Assembly: GCA_903893815.1 (NCBI GenBank)
Contig: CAITNS010000070.1
Location: 1-64,000 of the forward strand
Direction: 5' to 3'
Source of the DNA: an uncultured Bacteroidota bacterium
GTDB taxonomy: Bacteria; Bacteroidota; Bacteroidia; B-17B0; Aurantibacillaceae
Length of the DNA: 64,000 bases
A program made the position numbers and the translations under genes. Shown piece after piece: positions 29,959 to 40,811 of this stretch; position 1 is the first letter of the stretch; every line of letters begins with the position of its first letter. Under the pieces are notes generated by a model. That model ran no database searches and was not told where the DNA came from. It was given only the letters and a program-made list of their open reading frames with translations.

Positions 29959-30708
29959 TTATTTTCTTCTTTTATAAATCTTGTTTTTTGCTAAACCTAA
30001 TTTATTAAAGAAATGTGAGAAAGAAACGCCTAATACACCCATCCCATATTTTGCACTTCTTCTGAAGTTAATAGAACTTGCTTCGGGGAAGTATTTTGTA
30101 GGGCAGGTAATTTCTGCTATTTGAAACCCAGCATAAAATATTTGAGAAATCATTTGATTATCAAATACAAAATCATCTGAGTTTTCGTGGTAACTAATCG
30201 TTTCTAAAATCTCTCTATTAAACGCTCTATAACCTGTATGATATTCGCTTAACTTTTGATTAATTAAAATGTTTTGAGTTAAGGTTAAACAACGATTAAA
30301 AATATACTTATACATTGGCATACCACCTTTTAAAGCACCTTTACCAAGAATACGTGAACCAAATACCGATGGATATAAATCATTGGCAATGATATAACTC
30401 ATACTATGAATTAATTTAGGGGTATATTGATAATCAGGATGTAACATAATCACAATGTCTGCACCAATTTCAAGGGCTTTATCGTAACACGTTTTTTGGT
30501 TTCCACCATAACCTTTATTTTTTTCGTGGCGAATAACATGCTTAATACCTAGCTGTCTTCCAACCTCAGTTGTATTATCCGTGCTGTGGTCGTCAACTAA
30601 AACAACATCATCCACTATATCAAATGGGATTTCATCGTAAGTACGTTTTAAAGTTAATGCCGCATTATATGCAGGCAATACAACCACTATCTTTTTTCCA
30701 TTAATCAT
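29959..30708 (-). CDS. Glycosyltransferase family 2
   Basis: VVVLPAYNAALTLKRTYDEIP; DVVLVDDHSTDNT. Confidence 0.93.
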   Translation of the reverse strand: MINGKKIVVVLPAYNAALTLKRTYDEIPFDIVDDVVLVDDHSTDNTTEVGRQLGIKHVIRHEKNKGYGGNQKTCYDKALEIGADIVIMLHPDYQYTPKLIHSMSYIIANDLYPSVFGSRILGKGALKGGMPMYKYIFNRCLTLTQNILINQKLSEYHTGYRAFNREILETISYHENSDDFVFDNQMISQIFYAGFQIAEITCPTKYFPEASSINFRRSAKYGMGVLGVSFSHFFNKLGLAKNKIYKRRK

Positions 30709-30783
30709 ATCCTACAAAAATAACAAAGTTTATATAATTTGTGCCTTTCTGCTTAAAAAATATAATTAAATTAGTCCTCTAAA

Positions 30784-32232
30784 TTGGAGTTAAAAGTATT
30801 ACATAAACATTTGTTAAAGGCATATTTACCGCCATTTTTCCTTACCCTATTTATTGGTGTGTTCGTTTTTTTCTTGATTCATGTATTTACCTATATGGAT
30901 GATATTGTAGGCAAAGGAATGGGAGCATGGATTTTAACGCAGTTTTTTGCTTATTCGTTTATTACTTTTATCCCCGTGGCTATGCCTTTAGCGGTTCTAC
31001 TTTCCTCTATTATGACTTTTGGGAATTTGGCCGAAAATTATGAATTGGCTGCCATGAAATCTTGTGGATTATCCCTTTTCCAAATCATTAAACCCATTTT
31101 TATATTCATTGTTATCTTGTCGGGACTAACTTTTGTGTTCAATAACTTTTTACTGCCCGCAGTTACCCTCAAATCTGCTCGAATGCTCTGGGATATTCGA
31201 CAAGCTAAACCAACCTTAAGTATAAAAGAGGGTGTTTATTTTGATAAATTAGATGGTTACAGTATTAAAGTAGGCAATAAAAGTAAAGATGGTCAAACAC
31301 TTTATAATTTAAGTATTTATGATCACTCTGATGGGTTAGGAAACAATATTCAACTTTATGCTGATAGTGGTAAAATGAAAACCTCTCCCGATACTAATTA
31401 CCTGCAACTTCAATTAAACAATGGTTCTCGTTATGAAGATATTATGCAGGAGGAAGCTCATAAAACAACCCGCCCTTTAATGCAACTACTTTATAAAGAA
31501 CTCAATATTAATGTGGATATGAGTAGCTTTAAAATGAAGCAAACCGAAGAAGAGTTATTTAAAGGTCACCACGAAATGATGAATATTTGGCAAATAGCCA
31601 TGGAAGTTGACACCTACAATTTAGAAATTGGAAAAAAATACGAGAATTTACAAAATCAATTTAATAATTACTTTTTAGCCCGCACCCTTCATTCTTCAAG
31701 CATATCAAAAAACCAGCAAGCCATTTACGCGTTTTACAATAGCTTAACGCCTGATGAATTTAAACGTAGTGTTGAGAATGCTCAAAATTTAGTGCGTAGT
31801 TCTAGCAGTTTTATTGATTCGGTAAATGATGAGGTAAGTGTGAAACGATTTAACATAATCGATTATACTGTTGGCTGGCACAAAAAAATAAATATCTCCT
31901 TTGCCTGTATTGTTTTATTTTTTGTAGGAGCTCCTCTTGGTGCTATTATTAGAAAAGGAGGCATGGGTTTACCTGTAGTGGTGGCCGTTCTATTCTTTTT
32001 ATTGTATTATGTTGTTTCAATTATTTATGAAGATTTAGTTATTGAGGGTGTATATAGCATCGTATTTGGTACCTGGTTTCCTCTGATCTTATTTTTACCA
32101 TTAGGTATTTTTTTAACTTTTAAAGCAGCCAAAGATTCTGCTTTATTTGATATGTATGCTTACACCGAGCCTATCAAAAAATTATTTAAACGCACACCAA
32201 AACCAAATAATGAAAATCCTTCAGCTTTGTAA
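30784..32232 (+). CDS. LptF/LptG family permease
   Basis: LLKAYLPPFFLTLFIGVFVFFLIHVFTYMDDIVGKG; FVGAPLGAIIRKGGMGLPVVVAVLFFLLYYV; TTG start. Confidence 0.92.
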   Translation: MELKVLHKHLLKAYLPPFFLTLFIGVFVFFLIHVFTYMDDIVGKGMGAWILTQFFAYSFITFIPVAMPLAVLLSSIMTFGNLAENYELAAMKSCGLSLFQIIKPIFIFIVILSGLTFVFNNFLLPAVTLKSARMLWDIRQAKPTLSIKEGVYFDKLDGYSIKVGNKSKDGQTLYNLSIYDHSDGLGNNIQLYADSGKMKTSPDTNYLQLQLNNGSRYEDIMQEEAHKTTRPLMQLLYKELNINVDMSSFKMKQTEEELFKGHHEMMNIWQIAMEVDTYNLEIGKKYENLQNQFNNYFLARTLHSSSISKNQQAIYAFYNSLTPDEFKRSVENAQNLVRSSSSFIDSVNDEVSVKRFNIIDYTVGWHKKINISFACIVLFFVGAPLGAIIRKGGMGLPVVVAVLFFLLYYVVSIIYEDLVIEGVYSIVFGTWFPLILFLPLGIFLTFKAAKDSALFDMYAYTEPIKKLFKRTPKPNNENPSAL

Positions 32233-33406
32233 TAAAGCACCATATCCTGCTAACGATGGAAGTTCTATTGCCATTAGCACATTAGCCGAGGGATTAGCCG
32301 ACAATGGCGTGGAGTTACATTTGCTACCTATTAACACTAAAAAACATTTTAAACCTGAAGAAAATATTGCTACTGAATTTAAACAGAAAACCAATTATCA
32401 ATCCGTTTATCGTAATGCAGATACTAGTATTTCTGGCGCTTTTTTAAATTTATTTTCATCTCAATCCTATTTTGTAAGTCGTTTCTTTTTTAAAGAATAT
32501 GAAACGCAACTGATCAATAAATTAAAAAATAACACCTTCGATATTATTCAAATAGAAGGTGTATTTATGGCAACATATATTCCTACTATTAAACAATATT
32601 CAAAAGCAAAGATTGTTTTAAGAAGCCATAATGTGGAACATCAAATATGGGAACGTCATTTAACCAACGAAAAAAATGGAATCAAAAAAACGTATTTAAG
32701 TTTACAAAACAGTCGTTTAAAATCGTTTGAAATAAATGCTTTTAATCAAGTGGATGCAATTGTTACCATTACTAATGAAGACAAGAAAACCATTGCTAGC
32801 CTCTGTCCAAATAAACCTATTCATACTTGCTTAACGGGTATTAATTTAAATAGCTACAAGCAAGTAATTGAACCAACTCATCCCAACACCTTGTTTCATT
32901 TTGCTTCGATGGATTGGATACCAAATATTGAAGCAGTAGACTGGTTATTAAAAGAAGTTTGGAACGATGTTTTAAAACACCAACCTAATTCAAAATTAGT
33001 GTTAGCTGGCCGAGGTATGCCCGATAGATTTAAAAAATTAGCTTCGACAAATATTATAATTATTGATGATGTAAAAGATTCGGCTGAATTTTATAAAACA
33101 TACGATGTGATGTTGGTTCCTTTATGGAGCGGTAGTGGCTTAAGAATTAAATTAGTAGAAGGCTTGGCTTATGGCAAAGCTATTATTACTACGAGTATTG
33201 GGGCCGAAGGTATTCCCTACTCTTCTGAGAAAGATCTATTAATTGCCGATTCGGGAGAAGATTTCACTAACGCAATTATTAATCTTTTAACTAATAATGA
33301 AAAAAAACAAAGCTTACAATCAGCGGCAAGAAAATTAGCTGAACAAACTTTTGATTACAAATCAATCGCCGAACGACTGATAAGTTTTTACGAAGGGATT
33401 AAATAA
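32210..33406 (+). CDS. Glycosyltransferase (GT4-like)
   Basis: MKILQLCNKAPYPANDGSSIAISTLAEGL; overlaps the end of the LptF/G gene by 23 nt. Confidence 0.9.
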   Translation: MKILQLCNKAPYPANDGSSIAISTLAEGLADNGVELHLLPINTKKHFKPEENIATEFKQKTNYQSVYRNADTSISGAFLNLFSSQSYFVSRFFFKEYETQLINKLKNNTFDIIQIEGVFMATYIPTIKQYSKAKIVLRSHNVEHQIWERHLTNEKNGIKKTYLSLQNSRLKSFEINAFNQVDAIVTITNEDKKTIASLCPNKPIHTCLTGINLNSYKQVIEPTHPNTLFHFASMDWIPNIEAVDWLLKEVWNDVLKHQPNSKLVLAGRGMPDRFKKLASTNIIIIDDVKDSAEFYKTYDVMLVPLWSGSGLRIKLVEGLAYGKAIITTSIGAEGIPYSSEKDLLIADSGEDFTNAIINLLTNNEKKQSLQSAARKLAEQTFDYKSIAERLISFYEGIK

Positions 33407-33436
33407 AAAATCCCCTACTAAGAGCAGGGGATTTTT
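33406..33436. terminator. Bidirectional terminator between convergent genes
   Basis: AAAAATCCCCT...AGGGGATTTTT, perfect 11-bp stem. Confidence 0.85.
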
Positions 33437-33455
33437 AAATCTATATAAAAAGATA

Positions 33456-33812
33456 TTATTTTAAAATAATGTCTTTCGTTACTGTTTTACCTTCTTCTAA
33501 TTTAATAATCCCCAAACCACTTAACCCAGCAGATGTTGCTTTAACATCCATAATGGCTGGTAATTTAAAAGTATATGAACTTGAACCACCACCATCTGAT
33601 TGGCCTTCTGCTTTTAAATCAGCTTCAACCGTTGCGCCAGATGATGTTTTAACATTTGCGTACAATTTTACAGTTGCTCCGCCAATGGCATTTCCTAAGG
33701 CATCGTGAGTTGTAATAATTAATTTACAATCAGTATTCTTTTGACATGAACTGTTCAAACCTAAAGTAATTAGACCAAAAGCTAATGTTGCGAAAAATAA
33801 TTTTAGTTTCAT
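33456..33812 (-). CDS. Small hypothetical lipoprotein, carboxypeptidase-reg/Cna-B-like
   Basis: Lipobox GLNSSCQK; ITTHDALGNAIGGATVKLYAN. Confidence 0.7.
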   Translation of the reverse strand: MKLKLFFATLAFGLITLGLNSSCQKNTDCKLIITTHDALGNAIGGATVKLYANVKTSSGATVEADLKAEGQSDGGGSSSYTFKLPAIMDVKATSAGLSGLGIIKLEEGKTVTKDIILK

Positions 33813-33865
33813 TTTTATATTAATTATATTGGATTAATATTTGTACCCCAAATATAAATAAAAAA

Positions 33866-34705
33866 ATGATTAGAAAGTATCTAAAACACATTATATTGAG
33901 TATAATCCTTATTTTGGTTATTAAACTAGGATTTTCTCAAACATTTTCTCCAGAAAAAGTAATAATTTCAACACCTTATGGCAACATGAAGCTTAAATTA
34001 TTTAACGAAACTCCTAAACATCGTGATAATTTCTTGAAGCTTGTGAGAGAACATTTTTACGACAGTTTATTGTTTCACAGGGTAATTGAAGGATTTATGA
34101 TACAAGGTGGCGACCCCGACAGTAGAAATGCCGAACCTGCAAAATTATTGGGCGATGGAGATTTAAAGTATACCATTCCAGCTGAATTTATATCCACACT
34201 TTGCCATAAAAAAGGAATGTTATGCGCTGCCAGAAATGGCGATGACGTAAATCCTGAAAAAGCATCCTCTGCCGCTCAGTTTTATATTGTACAAGGCAAA
34301 AAAAGAACCGATGAAGATTTAATATCTTACGAAAAACGCATTAACAAACCTATCATAGCAAAAATAAAAGAAGAGGTTTTAAATAAAACAGAAAACAATT
34401 CATTAAAATTAAAAATAGACCTTGCAAAAAAAGAGCAAAACAATGATAGCTTAATGGTTTATTTTAAAACGGTAAATAAATTAGTAGATGAAGCTTATTT
34501 AAAAACTCCTCATTACACTTTTCCACCAGAACACCAAACCATTTATAAAACCATTGGAGGAACGCCTCATTTAGATAGCCAATACACAATTTTTGGTGAA
34601 GTAATTGAAGGGTTAGATGTGATTGATAAAATAGCAGCTGTTGGTAAAAATAAAGATGATAGACCTTTGATTGATATTAGAATGAAGATAAGTATTATTG
34701 AATAA
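33866..34705 (+). CDS. Peptidylprolyl isomerase (cyclophilin type), exported
   Basis: ISTPYGNMKLKLFNETPKHRDNFLKLVREHFYDSLLFHRVIEGFMIQGGDP. Confidence 0.95.
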   Translation: MIRKYLKHIILSIILILVIKLGFSQTFSPEKVIISTPYGNMKLKLFNETPKHRDNFLKLVREHFYDSLLFHRVIEGFMIQGGDPDSRNAEPAKLLGDGDLKYTIPAEFISTLCHKKGMLCAARNGDDVNPEKASSAAQFYIVQGKKRTDEDLISYEKRINKPIIAKIKEEVLNKTENNSLKLKIDLAKKEQNNDSLMVYFKTVNKLVDEAYLKTPHYTFPPEHQTIYKTIGGTPHLDSQYTIFGEVIEGLDVIDKIAAVGKNKDDRPLIDIRMKISIIE

Positions 34706-35010
34706 AAATAAAATATATTTACAATACAAAAAAGGATAGATAAAATAATGCTTATAATAAAGTGATTAAAAATCAAAGCAAAAAAATAACTATTACTAAT
34801 CGCACTTAAATTTAGTTGATGTATTCAACTTCAGTATTTTTAAACAATGGCGCTTCGCAAAAAACAGATTTATATTCTTTGTAAATGTTTAATAAACATG
34901 TAGATTTGTATTAAGATTTTCGGTAGATATTGTCTCGATCCCAAAATAAAACATTCTTCGAAATCGTTATAGGTCCTTCTCGTAAAACTGATTATAAACA
35001 ATAGAATATT

Positions 35011-35959
35011 TTGAATAATAAAATTAATATAGGCTTATCTAACTTTTTGGAAAAACTTTATTACAAACTTCTTTCAAAAAAAACTAAAGAAAAGAGTGAA
35101 CGTGTAATCTTATGGATTGCTTTAGTGAGTTTTATAATTCACTTATTAATGATTGGATTGATACATTTTAATATTATTACAATTAATGAACCATCAAACT
35201 TATTAAAAAAATCCAATCGCTGCCATTTACACCCCTTTTTCTTTTATATTGGTTTACGAGGTGTATCTTTTAATTTACTACCTCCCAAAATCAACTTCTA
35301 CTTATATTTCAAAGCAATATGAAATTATTGCACTCATTATTATTAGACGATTATTTAAAGATTTGTCAGATTTATCACTTTCGTCTAATTGGTTTAACAT
35401 TAAAAATGATTTGCAGTTTACCTATGATTTATTAGCATCGGTCTTATTATTTTATTTAATTTATCTATTCCGGGTTCAACGAACCGGAGGATACAGAACT
35501 ATTGAAAATAGTGAAAACCATTCGTCAAGTATTTCAAAATTTATAAACGCAAAAAAATGGATAGCAACAGCCTTAGTTCCTATATTATTAATTATTGCAA
35601 TTTATTCATTTTTAAACTGGAGTATTGGTATTTTTCAACCACTAGAAAGTAATACTATTTCTTTTAAGAACATCAATAATATTTTCTTTGAACAGTTTTT
35701 CAATATTCTAATTATTGCTGATGTTATATTATTATTATTTTCATTTTTCCACACAGACGAATTCCACAAAGTTATTCGAAATTCAGGGTTTATTATTTCA
35801 ACCATATTAATTCGACTATCTTTTTCTGTAGATGGTATAATTAATAATATCCTTATTGTTTCTGCTATTTTATTTGGGCTATTAATACTTTTGATACATA
35901 ATAAATTTGAAAAGAAGTTAGAAAAAGAATTCCAAGAAAATAATGAAATTGAAGAATGA
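35011..35959 (+). pseudogene. Membrane protein gene split by a one-nt frameshift at an A7 run (35205-35211)
   Basis: ORFs 35011-35322 and 35249-35959 merge if one A is removed, giving ...EPSNLLKNPIAAIYTPFSFILVYEVYLLIYYLPKSTSTYISKQYEIIALIIIRRLFKDLSDL... Confidence 0.75.
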
Positions 35960-36044
35960 AAAAATAATAGCGAAATTATAATTTTTAAAAATACAAACTG
36001 ATAACCAAATACTGAATCAAAAATTCATTAAAATAAAATAAACT

Positions 36045-37292
36045 TCATTGCTTCACTCCATTCAAATAAACACTTTCAATTAAATTACTTCCAAACGAAT
36101 AAGGAATAAAACTATATGAACTAATTGGTTTAGTGATAAAGAAATTAGCTTTTTTTCCAGGTGTTATACTTCCTACTTCGTGAGATAAATTCATAGCATA
36201 AGCCGAATTAATTGTGCACGCATTAATGACTTCTTCGGGTGTTAATTTATATTGCACACAACCCAAACTCATCATAAAATTCATATTACCACTTGGGCAA
36301 CTTCCAGGATTAAAATCACTGGCAAATGCAATTGGTAAACCCGCATCAATCATTTTACGTGCCGGCGGTAAAGGTAATCCCAAAAAGAAAGCGGCACCAG
36401 GCAATACCGTTGCCATCGTTTCAGAATTTTTCAAAACTTCAATATCGGTGTCGTTACAAAACTCCAAATGATCAACGCTAATTGCACCACAAGCAACACC
36501 TGCTTGTATGCCGCCAAAATGACTCATTTGCTCCGCGTGTACTTTTGGTATTAAACAATGCTCTGTACCTGCTCTTAAAATATATTCGGTTTCATCGGGA
36601 GTAAAATAATTTTGCTCACAAAACACATCAATAAAGTCTGCTAATTTTTCTTTAGCAATTTTAGGTAACATCTCATTTACAATTAAATTAATGTAACCTT
36701 CTTTATTATTTTTAAATTCTAACGGCAAAGCATGAGCTCCCAAAAATGTTGCTCTAACAGGCAGTAAATTCAAATCTTTAATGCGTTTTATAACGCGCAA
36801 CATTTTTAATTCACTCTCTAAACTTAAACCGTACCCACTTTTAATTTCAATGCTTCCGGTGCCTTGGCTTATCACTTCTTTTAAACGAACCATTGCTTGT
36901 TCAAACAATTCGTCTTCAGTTGCTTCACTTAACTTTTTTGCAGAGTTTAAAATACCTCCACCTCTTTCAAAAATTTCCTCGTAGCTCAATCCATTAATTC
37001 TATCCACAAACTCCCCTTCTCTATTGCCTGCATAAACAATATGCGTGTGGCTATCTGCATAACACGGCATAATAATTTTGCCTTCACAATCAATAATTTC
37101 TAATCCTTTCCAATCTTCAATACCCGGAAAATCATCCATCGAGCCATAATCTGCTATCAAACCATTATCAACAGCTAACCAAGCATTTTCAATACAAGGC
37201 AATTCTTTCATCTCCGCTCCGCTTACTTTTAAAATTCCAACTTCACGAACTTGAACTAAGGTTTTTATGTTTTTTATAAGGAGTTTACTCAT
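36045..37292 (-). CDS. hutI: Imidazolonepropionase
   Basis: MPCYADSHTHIVYAGNREGEFVDRINGLSYEEIFERGGGILNSAKKL; FASDFNPGSCPSGNMNFMMSLGC. Confidence 0.95.
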   Translation of the reverse strand: MSKLLIKNIKTLVQVREVGILKVSGAEMKELPCIENAWLAVDNGLIADYGSMDDFPGIEDWKGLEIIDCEGKIIMPCYADSHTHIVYAGNREGEFVDRINGLSYEEIFERGGGILNSAKKLSEATEDELFEQAMVRLKEVISQGTGSIEIKSGYGLSLESELKMLRVIKRIKDLNLLPVRATFLGAHALPLEFKNNKEGYINLIVNEMLPKIAKEKLADFIDVFCEQNYFTPDETEYILRAGTEHCLIPKVHAEQMSHFGGIQAGVACGAISVDHLEFCNDTDIEVLKNSETMATVLPGAAFFLGLPLPPARKMIDAGLPIAFASDFNPGSCPSGNMNFMMSLGCVQYKLTPEEVINACTINSAYAMNLSHEVGSITPGKKANFFITKPISSYSFIPYSFGSNLIESVYLNGVKQ

Positions 37293-37349
37293 GTTATTTA
37301 ATTAGAAGTGCAAGTTATTTATTTTACAACTAACTTCATTCATTTTTTT

Positions 37350-37469
37350 GGAAAGATTTGGGCAAGTCCCTCCTTTGGTCGGGTCGGGCTTTTCGTTACA
37401 AGTCCTCGCCATTCGTACCTCATAGCTGTGGGCTTTTCACTGCAATCCCTCTTGCAAACTTCCATTCTG
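37350..37469. repeat. GC-rich intergenic element between hutI and aroC with two related sub-units
   Basis: GGGCTTTTCGTTACAAGTCCTCG and GGGCTTTTCACTGCAATCCCTC sub-units, plus GGGCAAGTCCCTCC. Confidence 0.5.
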
Positions 37470-37496
37470 TCATAATTTTTACTAATTTTGAAACTT

Positions 37497-38594
37497 ATGG
37501 CAAGTAATACTTTTGGAACCTTATTTAAATTAACAACCTTTGGCGAAAGTCATGGTGTGGCTTTAGGCGGCATTATTGATGGTTGCCCTGCGGGATTAGA
37601 AATTGATTTAGAGTTTGTGAAATCAGAATTACAACGTCGTAAACCTGGTCAATCGCATATTACCACGCAACGTAAAGAAGAAGACGAAGTGAAATTTTTG
37701 TCAGGCATTTTTGAAGGCAAAACAACCGGGCATCCAATTGGCTTTACTATTGAAAATACGAATCAAAAACCAACAGATTACGAGCATATTAAAGATACCT
37801 TTCGTCCCTCACATGCAGATTACACATACCAAGAAAAATATGGTATTAGAGATTACCGTGGCGGCGGACGTTCATCTGCCCGCGAAACAGCCTGCCGTAT
37901 TGTAGGTGGCGCCATTGCTAAGTTATATTTAAAACACCTCAACGTTTCTATACAAGCATATGTAAGCCAAGTAGGAAATATAAAATTAGAAAAAACATAT
38001 CAAGAATTAGATTTATCAAAAACCGAAGAATCGATCATTCGTTGTCCGGATGCAGCAACCGCTTATAAAATGGTAAGTTATATTGAGGACATTAGAAAAG
38101 AAGGTGATACTATTGGAGGCATTGTAAGTTGCGTTATAAAAGGGCCTCCTATTGGTTTAGGCGAACCTGTATTTGATAAATTACATGCAGATTTAGGAAA
38201 GGCTATGTTGAGTATAAATGCTGTAAAAGGTTTTGAATACGGCGAAGGATTTAACTCCATTAACTTTAAAGGTTCTGAATTAAATGATGATTTTGTCAGT
38301 TCGAGCGAAGTCGAGAATAACAAAAAAATTACAACCTCAACCAATCATAGTGGCGGCATACAAGGTGGTATTAGTAACGGACAAGATATTTACTTTAACG
38401 TGGCATTTAAACCAGTTGCTACTATTATGCAAGATCAACAAAGTGTTGATAAAGATGGAATCGAAACCGTTATAAAAGGCAAAGGTCGTCATGACCCTTG
38501 CGTGTTGCCAAGAGCAGTGCCTATTGTAGAAAGTATGGCTGCGCTGGTTATTGCAGATGCTATTTTGAGAAATAAAACTTCTAAATTAATTTAA
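37497..38594 (+). CDS. aroC: Chorismate synthase
   Basis: [59 protein letters not shown]. Confidence 0.97.
   Translation: MASNTFGTLFKLTTFGESHGVALGGIIDGCPAGLEIDLEFVKSELQRRKPGQSHITTQRKEEDEVKFLSGIFEGKTTGHPIGFTIENTNQKPTDYEHIKDTFRPSHADYTYQEKYGIRDYRGGGRSSARETACRIVGGAIAKLYLKHLNVSIQAYVSQVGNIKLEKTYQELDLSKTEESIIRCPDAATAYKMVSYIEDIRKEGDTIGGIVSCVIKGPPIGLGEPVFDKLHADLGKAMLSINAVKGFEYGEGFNSINFKGSELNDDFVSSSEVENNKKITTSTNHSGGIQGGISNGQDIYFNVAFKPVATIMQDQQSVDKDGIETVIKGKGRHDPCVLPRAVPIVESMAALVIADAILRNKTSKLI
38295..38316 (+). repeat. Copy of interspersed repeat GTCAGTTCGAGCGAAGTCGAGA inside aroC
   Basis: 18/22 match to 56203-56224; encodes VSSSEVE within the ORF. Confidence 0.55.
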
Positions 38595-38633
38595 TCCAAA
38601 CAACTATACTCCAAAAACAAATAACTAAAAAGT

Positions 38634-39992
38634 ATGTTCAGTAAAAAAAATAGATTAATCAGTATTATCATTATCGCAATGATTATTGGAATAGTAGTCG
38701 GATATGGTATAAATAAATCTATCACCAATAACGCACCTAAAATTGAGCAATCCTATATTCAAAAAATATCTAAAGGAAATGCTGAAGTTGAAAAACAACT
38801 AATTGTTGCTTGTGCTAAAATTGATAAAACAAATTTAAAACAAGCAAAGAAAAAAGTTGCTTCTAATTTTTCAATTTTAAGTGATATCTTTTTGCGACTC
38901 ATTAAAATGATTATTGCACCACTTGTGTTAGCCGTTTTAGTTATGGGTGTAGCAAAAGTTGGCGATTTTAAATCCGTTGGACGTATTGGAGGTAAAACAT
39001 TATTGTATTTTACATTTGCTACTTTGCTTTCTTTAAGTTTAGGATTGGTTTTAGTTAATCTATTTGAACCTGGAAAAGTAATGCACCTCGACCTTCCTGA
39101 AAATACAGCAGATGCAGGTATCAAAGCTAATTCGCAAACTGCTTCAAATTTTATTGCACACATTGTTCCTGATAGTATTATTAGAGTAATGGCGGAAAAT
39201 GAGATATTACCAATTGTAATTTTTGCGTTGTTTTTTGGAATTGCAGCGGCAAGTATTGGCGAGCAAGGTAAGCCAATGATTAAGGCAATGGATAGTTTAT
39301 CGCATGTCATGTTTAAAGTAACTAACTTTGTAATGAACTTTGCTCCTATTGGTGTTTTTGGTGCAATTACGGCAGTTGTCATACAGCAAGGTTTAGATGT
39401 ATTGAGTGGCTATGCGTATTTAATAGCATGCTTCTTTGGAGGTTTGCTGTTTTTTGTATTTGGCGTTTTATTTACAATCTGCACCGTATTACGAATCAAA
39501 TTTTTCTCTTTATTATCACATATTAAAGAGCCTATTTTATTAGCTTTTAGTACAGCAAGTTCGGAAAGTGCTATGCCAAAAACTATTGAACAATTAGAGA
39601 AATTTGGTATCAGTAACCGTATTGTATCATTTGTACTACCATTGGGTTATTCATTTAATTTGGATGGTTCTATCATGTACATGACATTTGCTACTGTATT
39701 TATTGCGCAATCATACGGGATTGATATGAGCATGGCTGACCAAATTCAAATGATGCTAATTTTATTAATTACCAGTAAAGGTGTTGCTGGTGTGCCAAGA
39801 GCTTCCTTAGTTGTTATTGCAGGAATGCTAAGTATGTTCAATATTCCGGGAGAAGGCTTGTTGTTATTACTAGCAGTTGATCAAATATTAGATATGGGAC
39901 GCTCTGCTACTAATGTTGTAGGAAATGCCGTAGCAAGTGCCGTAGTAGCGAAATGGGAAGGCGAAAAATTTAAACATACAGAACGGATTTAA
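38634..39992 (+). CDS. Dicarboxylate/amino acid:cation symporter
   Basis: LIKMIIAPLVLAVLVMGVAKVGD; AFSTASSESAMPKTIEQLEKFG; PLGYSFNLDGSIMYMTFATVFIAQ. Confidence 0.95.
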   Translation: MFSKKNRLISIIIIAMIIGIVVGYGINKSITNNAPKIEQSYIQKISKGNAEVEKQLIVACAKIDKTNLKQAKKKVASNFSILSDIFLRLIKMIIAPLVLAVLVMGVAKVGDFKSVGRIGGKTLLYFTFATLLSLSLGLVLVNLFEPGKVMHLDLPENTADAGIKANSQTASNFIAHIVPDSIIRVMAENEILPIVIFALFFGIAAASIGEQGKPMIKAMDSLSHVMFKVTNFVMNFAPIGVFGAITAVVIQQGLDVLSGYAYLIACFFGGLLFFVFGVLFTICTVLRIKFFSLLSHIKEPILLAFSTASSESAMPKTIEQLEKFGISNRIVSFVLPLGYSFNLDGSIMYMTFATVFIAQSYGIDMSMADQIQMMLILLITSKGVAGVPRASLVVIAGMLSMFNIPGEGLLLLLAVDQILDMGRSATNVVGNAVASAVVAKWEGEKFKHTERI

Positions 39993-39996
39993 ATAA

Positions 39997-40506
39997 ATGA
40001 ACACACAAGAAATTGGTTACATCAGTAAAACACATGGTTTAAAAGGACACGTGATTTTACGATTAAATGAATTAGTAAACATCGATGAAAATATAAAATC
40101 CATATTTTTAGAATTAAATGGCTCTCAGGTTCCTTATTTTATTGAAGAGTGCAGACCTAACAATGCGGGCTATATTATAAAATTAGAAACGATTGATGTA
40201 GTTGACATGTCAAAAAAATTAATTGGAAAAAAAGCTTTTGCGTTATCAGACTTTATTTTAGAAGAAGATGAGTCGTTGAAAGAATTTATCGGTTATGCCA
40301 TTATTGATTCGAAATTAGGAAACATAGGAAACATTGCAGATGTGGATGAAAAAACGGATAATGCTATTATTAAAGTTATTCATTCATCTGGCGTTGAGAT
40401 TATATTACCTTTCAACGATGATTTTATCATTGAAATTGATGATGATTTAAAAACTATTGAATTTAATGCTCCTGAAGGATTGATAGAAATGTATTTGCAA
40501 TCTTAA
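39997..40506 (+). CDS. rimM: Ribosome maturation factor RimM
   Basis: IGYISKTHGLKGHVILRLN; PRC-barrel-like C-terminus. Confidence 0.9.
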   Translation: MNTQEIGYISKTHGLKGHVILRLNELVNIDENIKSIFLELNGSQVPYFIEECRPNNAGYIIKLETIDVVDMSKKLIGKKAFALSDFILEEDESLKEFIGYAIIDSKLGNIGNIADVDEKTDNAIIKVIHSSGVEIILPFNDDFIIEIDDDLKTIEFNAPEGLIEMYLQS

Positions 40507-40811
40507 TGCCTTTTAGCTTTAGGAACTTATTTCTAATCTTTTCACAAACTCAAATGTGCCATTCGTGAACTCATTTGAACAATTCACAAAATTAAATCAT
40601 AAATTTACAAGTAATCCATAACTTGCTAGAATTAAAATTGTTAAGTCAAAAATATAAAGATTTTAATTAATTTTAAATTTGTTTATGAATACATTAAAAC
40701 TTTAAAAATCCATAAATACTATTGCATAAATAGTTGAATTATCCACCAACACAAATATTTTAAACAATCAAAAATAAAAAACATCAATCAAAGCGTATAA
40801 ATTAAAAAACT

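Noticed and set aside
34706-35010. Possible degenerate gene or ncRNA in a ~300-bp gap
   Set aside because: No coherent frame or strong structure seen by eye; insufficient support
36045-37292. Partial histidine-utilisation operon
   Set aside because: Only hutI is present here; the isolated gene is unremarkable
38759-39382. Minus-strand 207-aa ORF
   Set aside because: Fully antisense to the well-supported symporter gene
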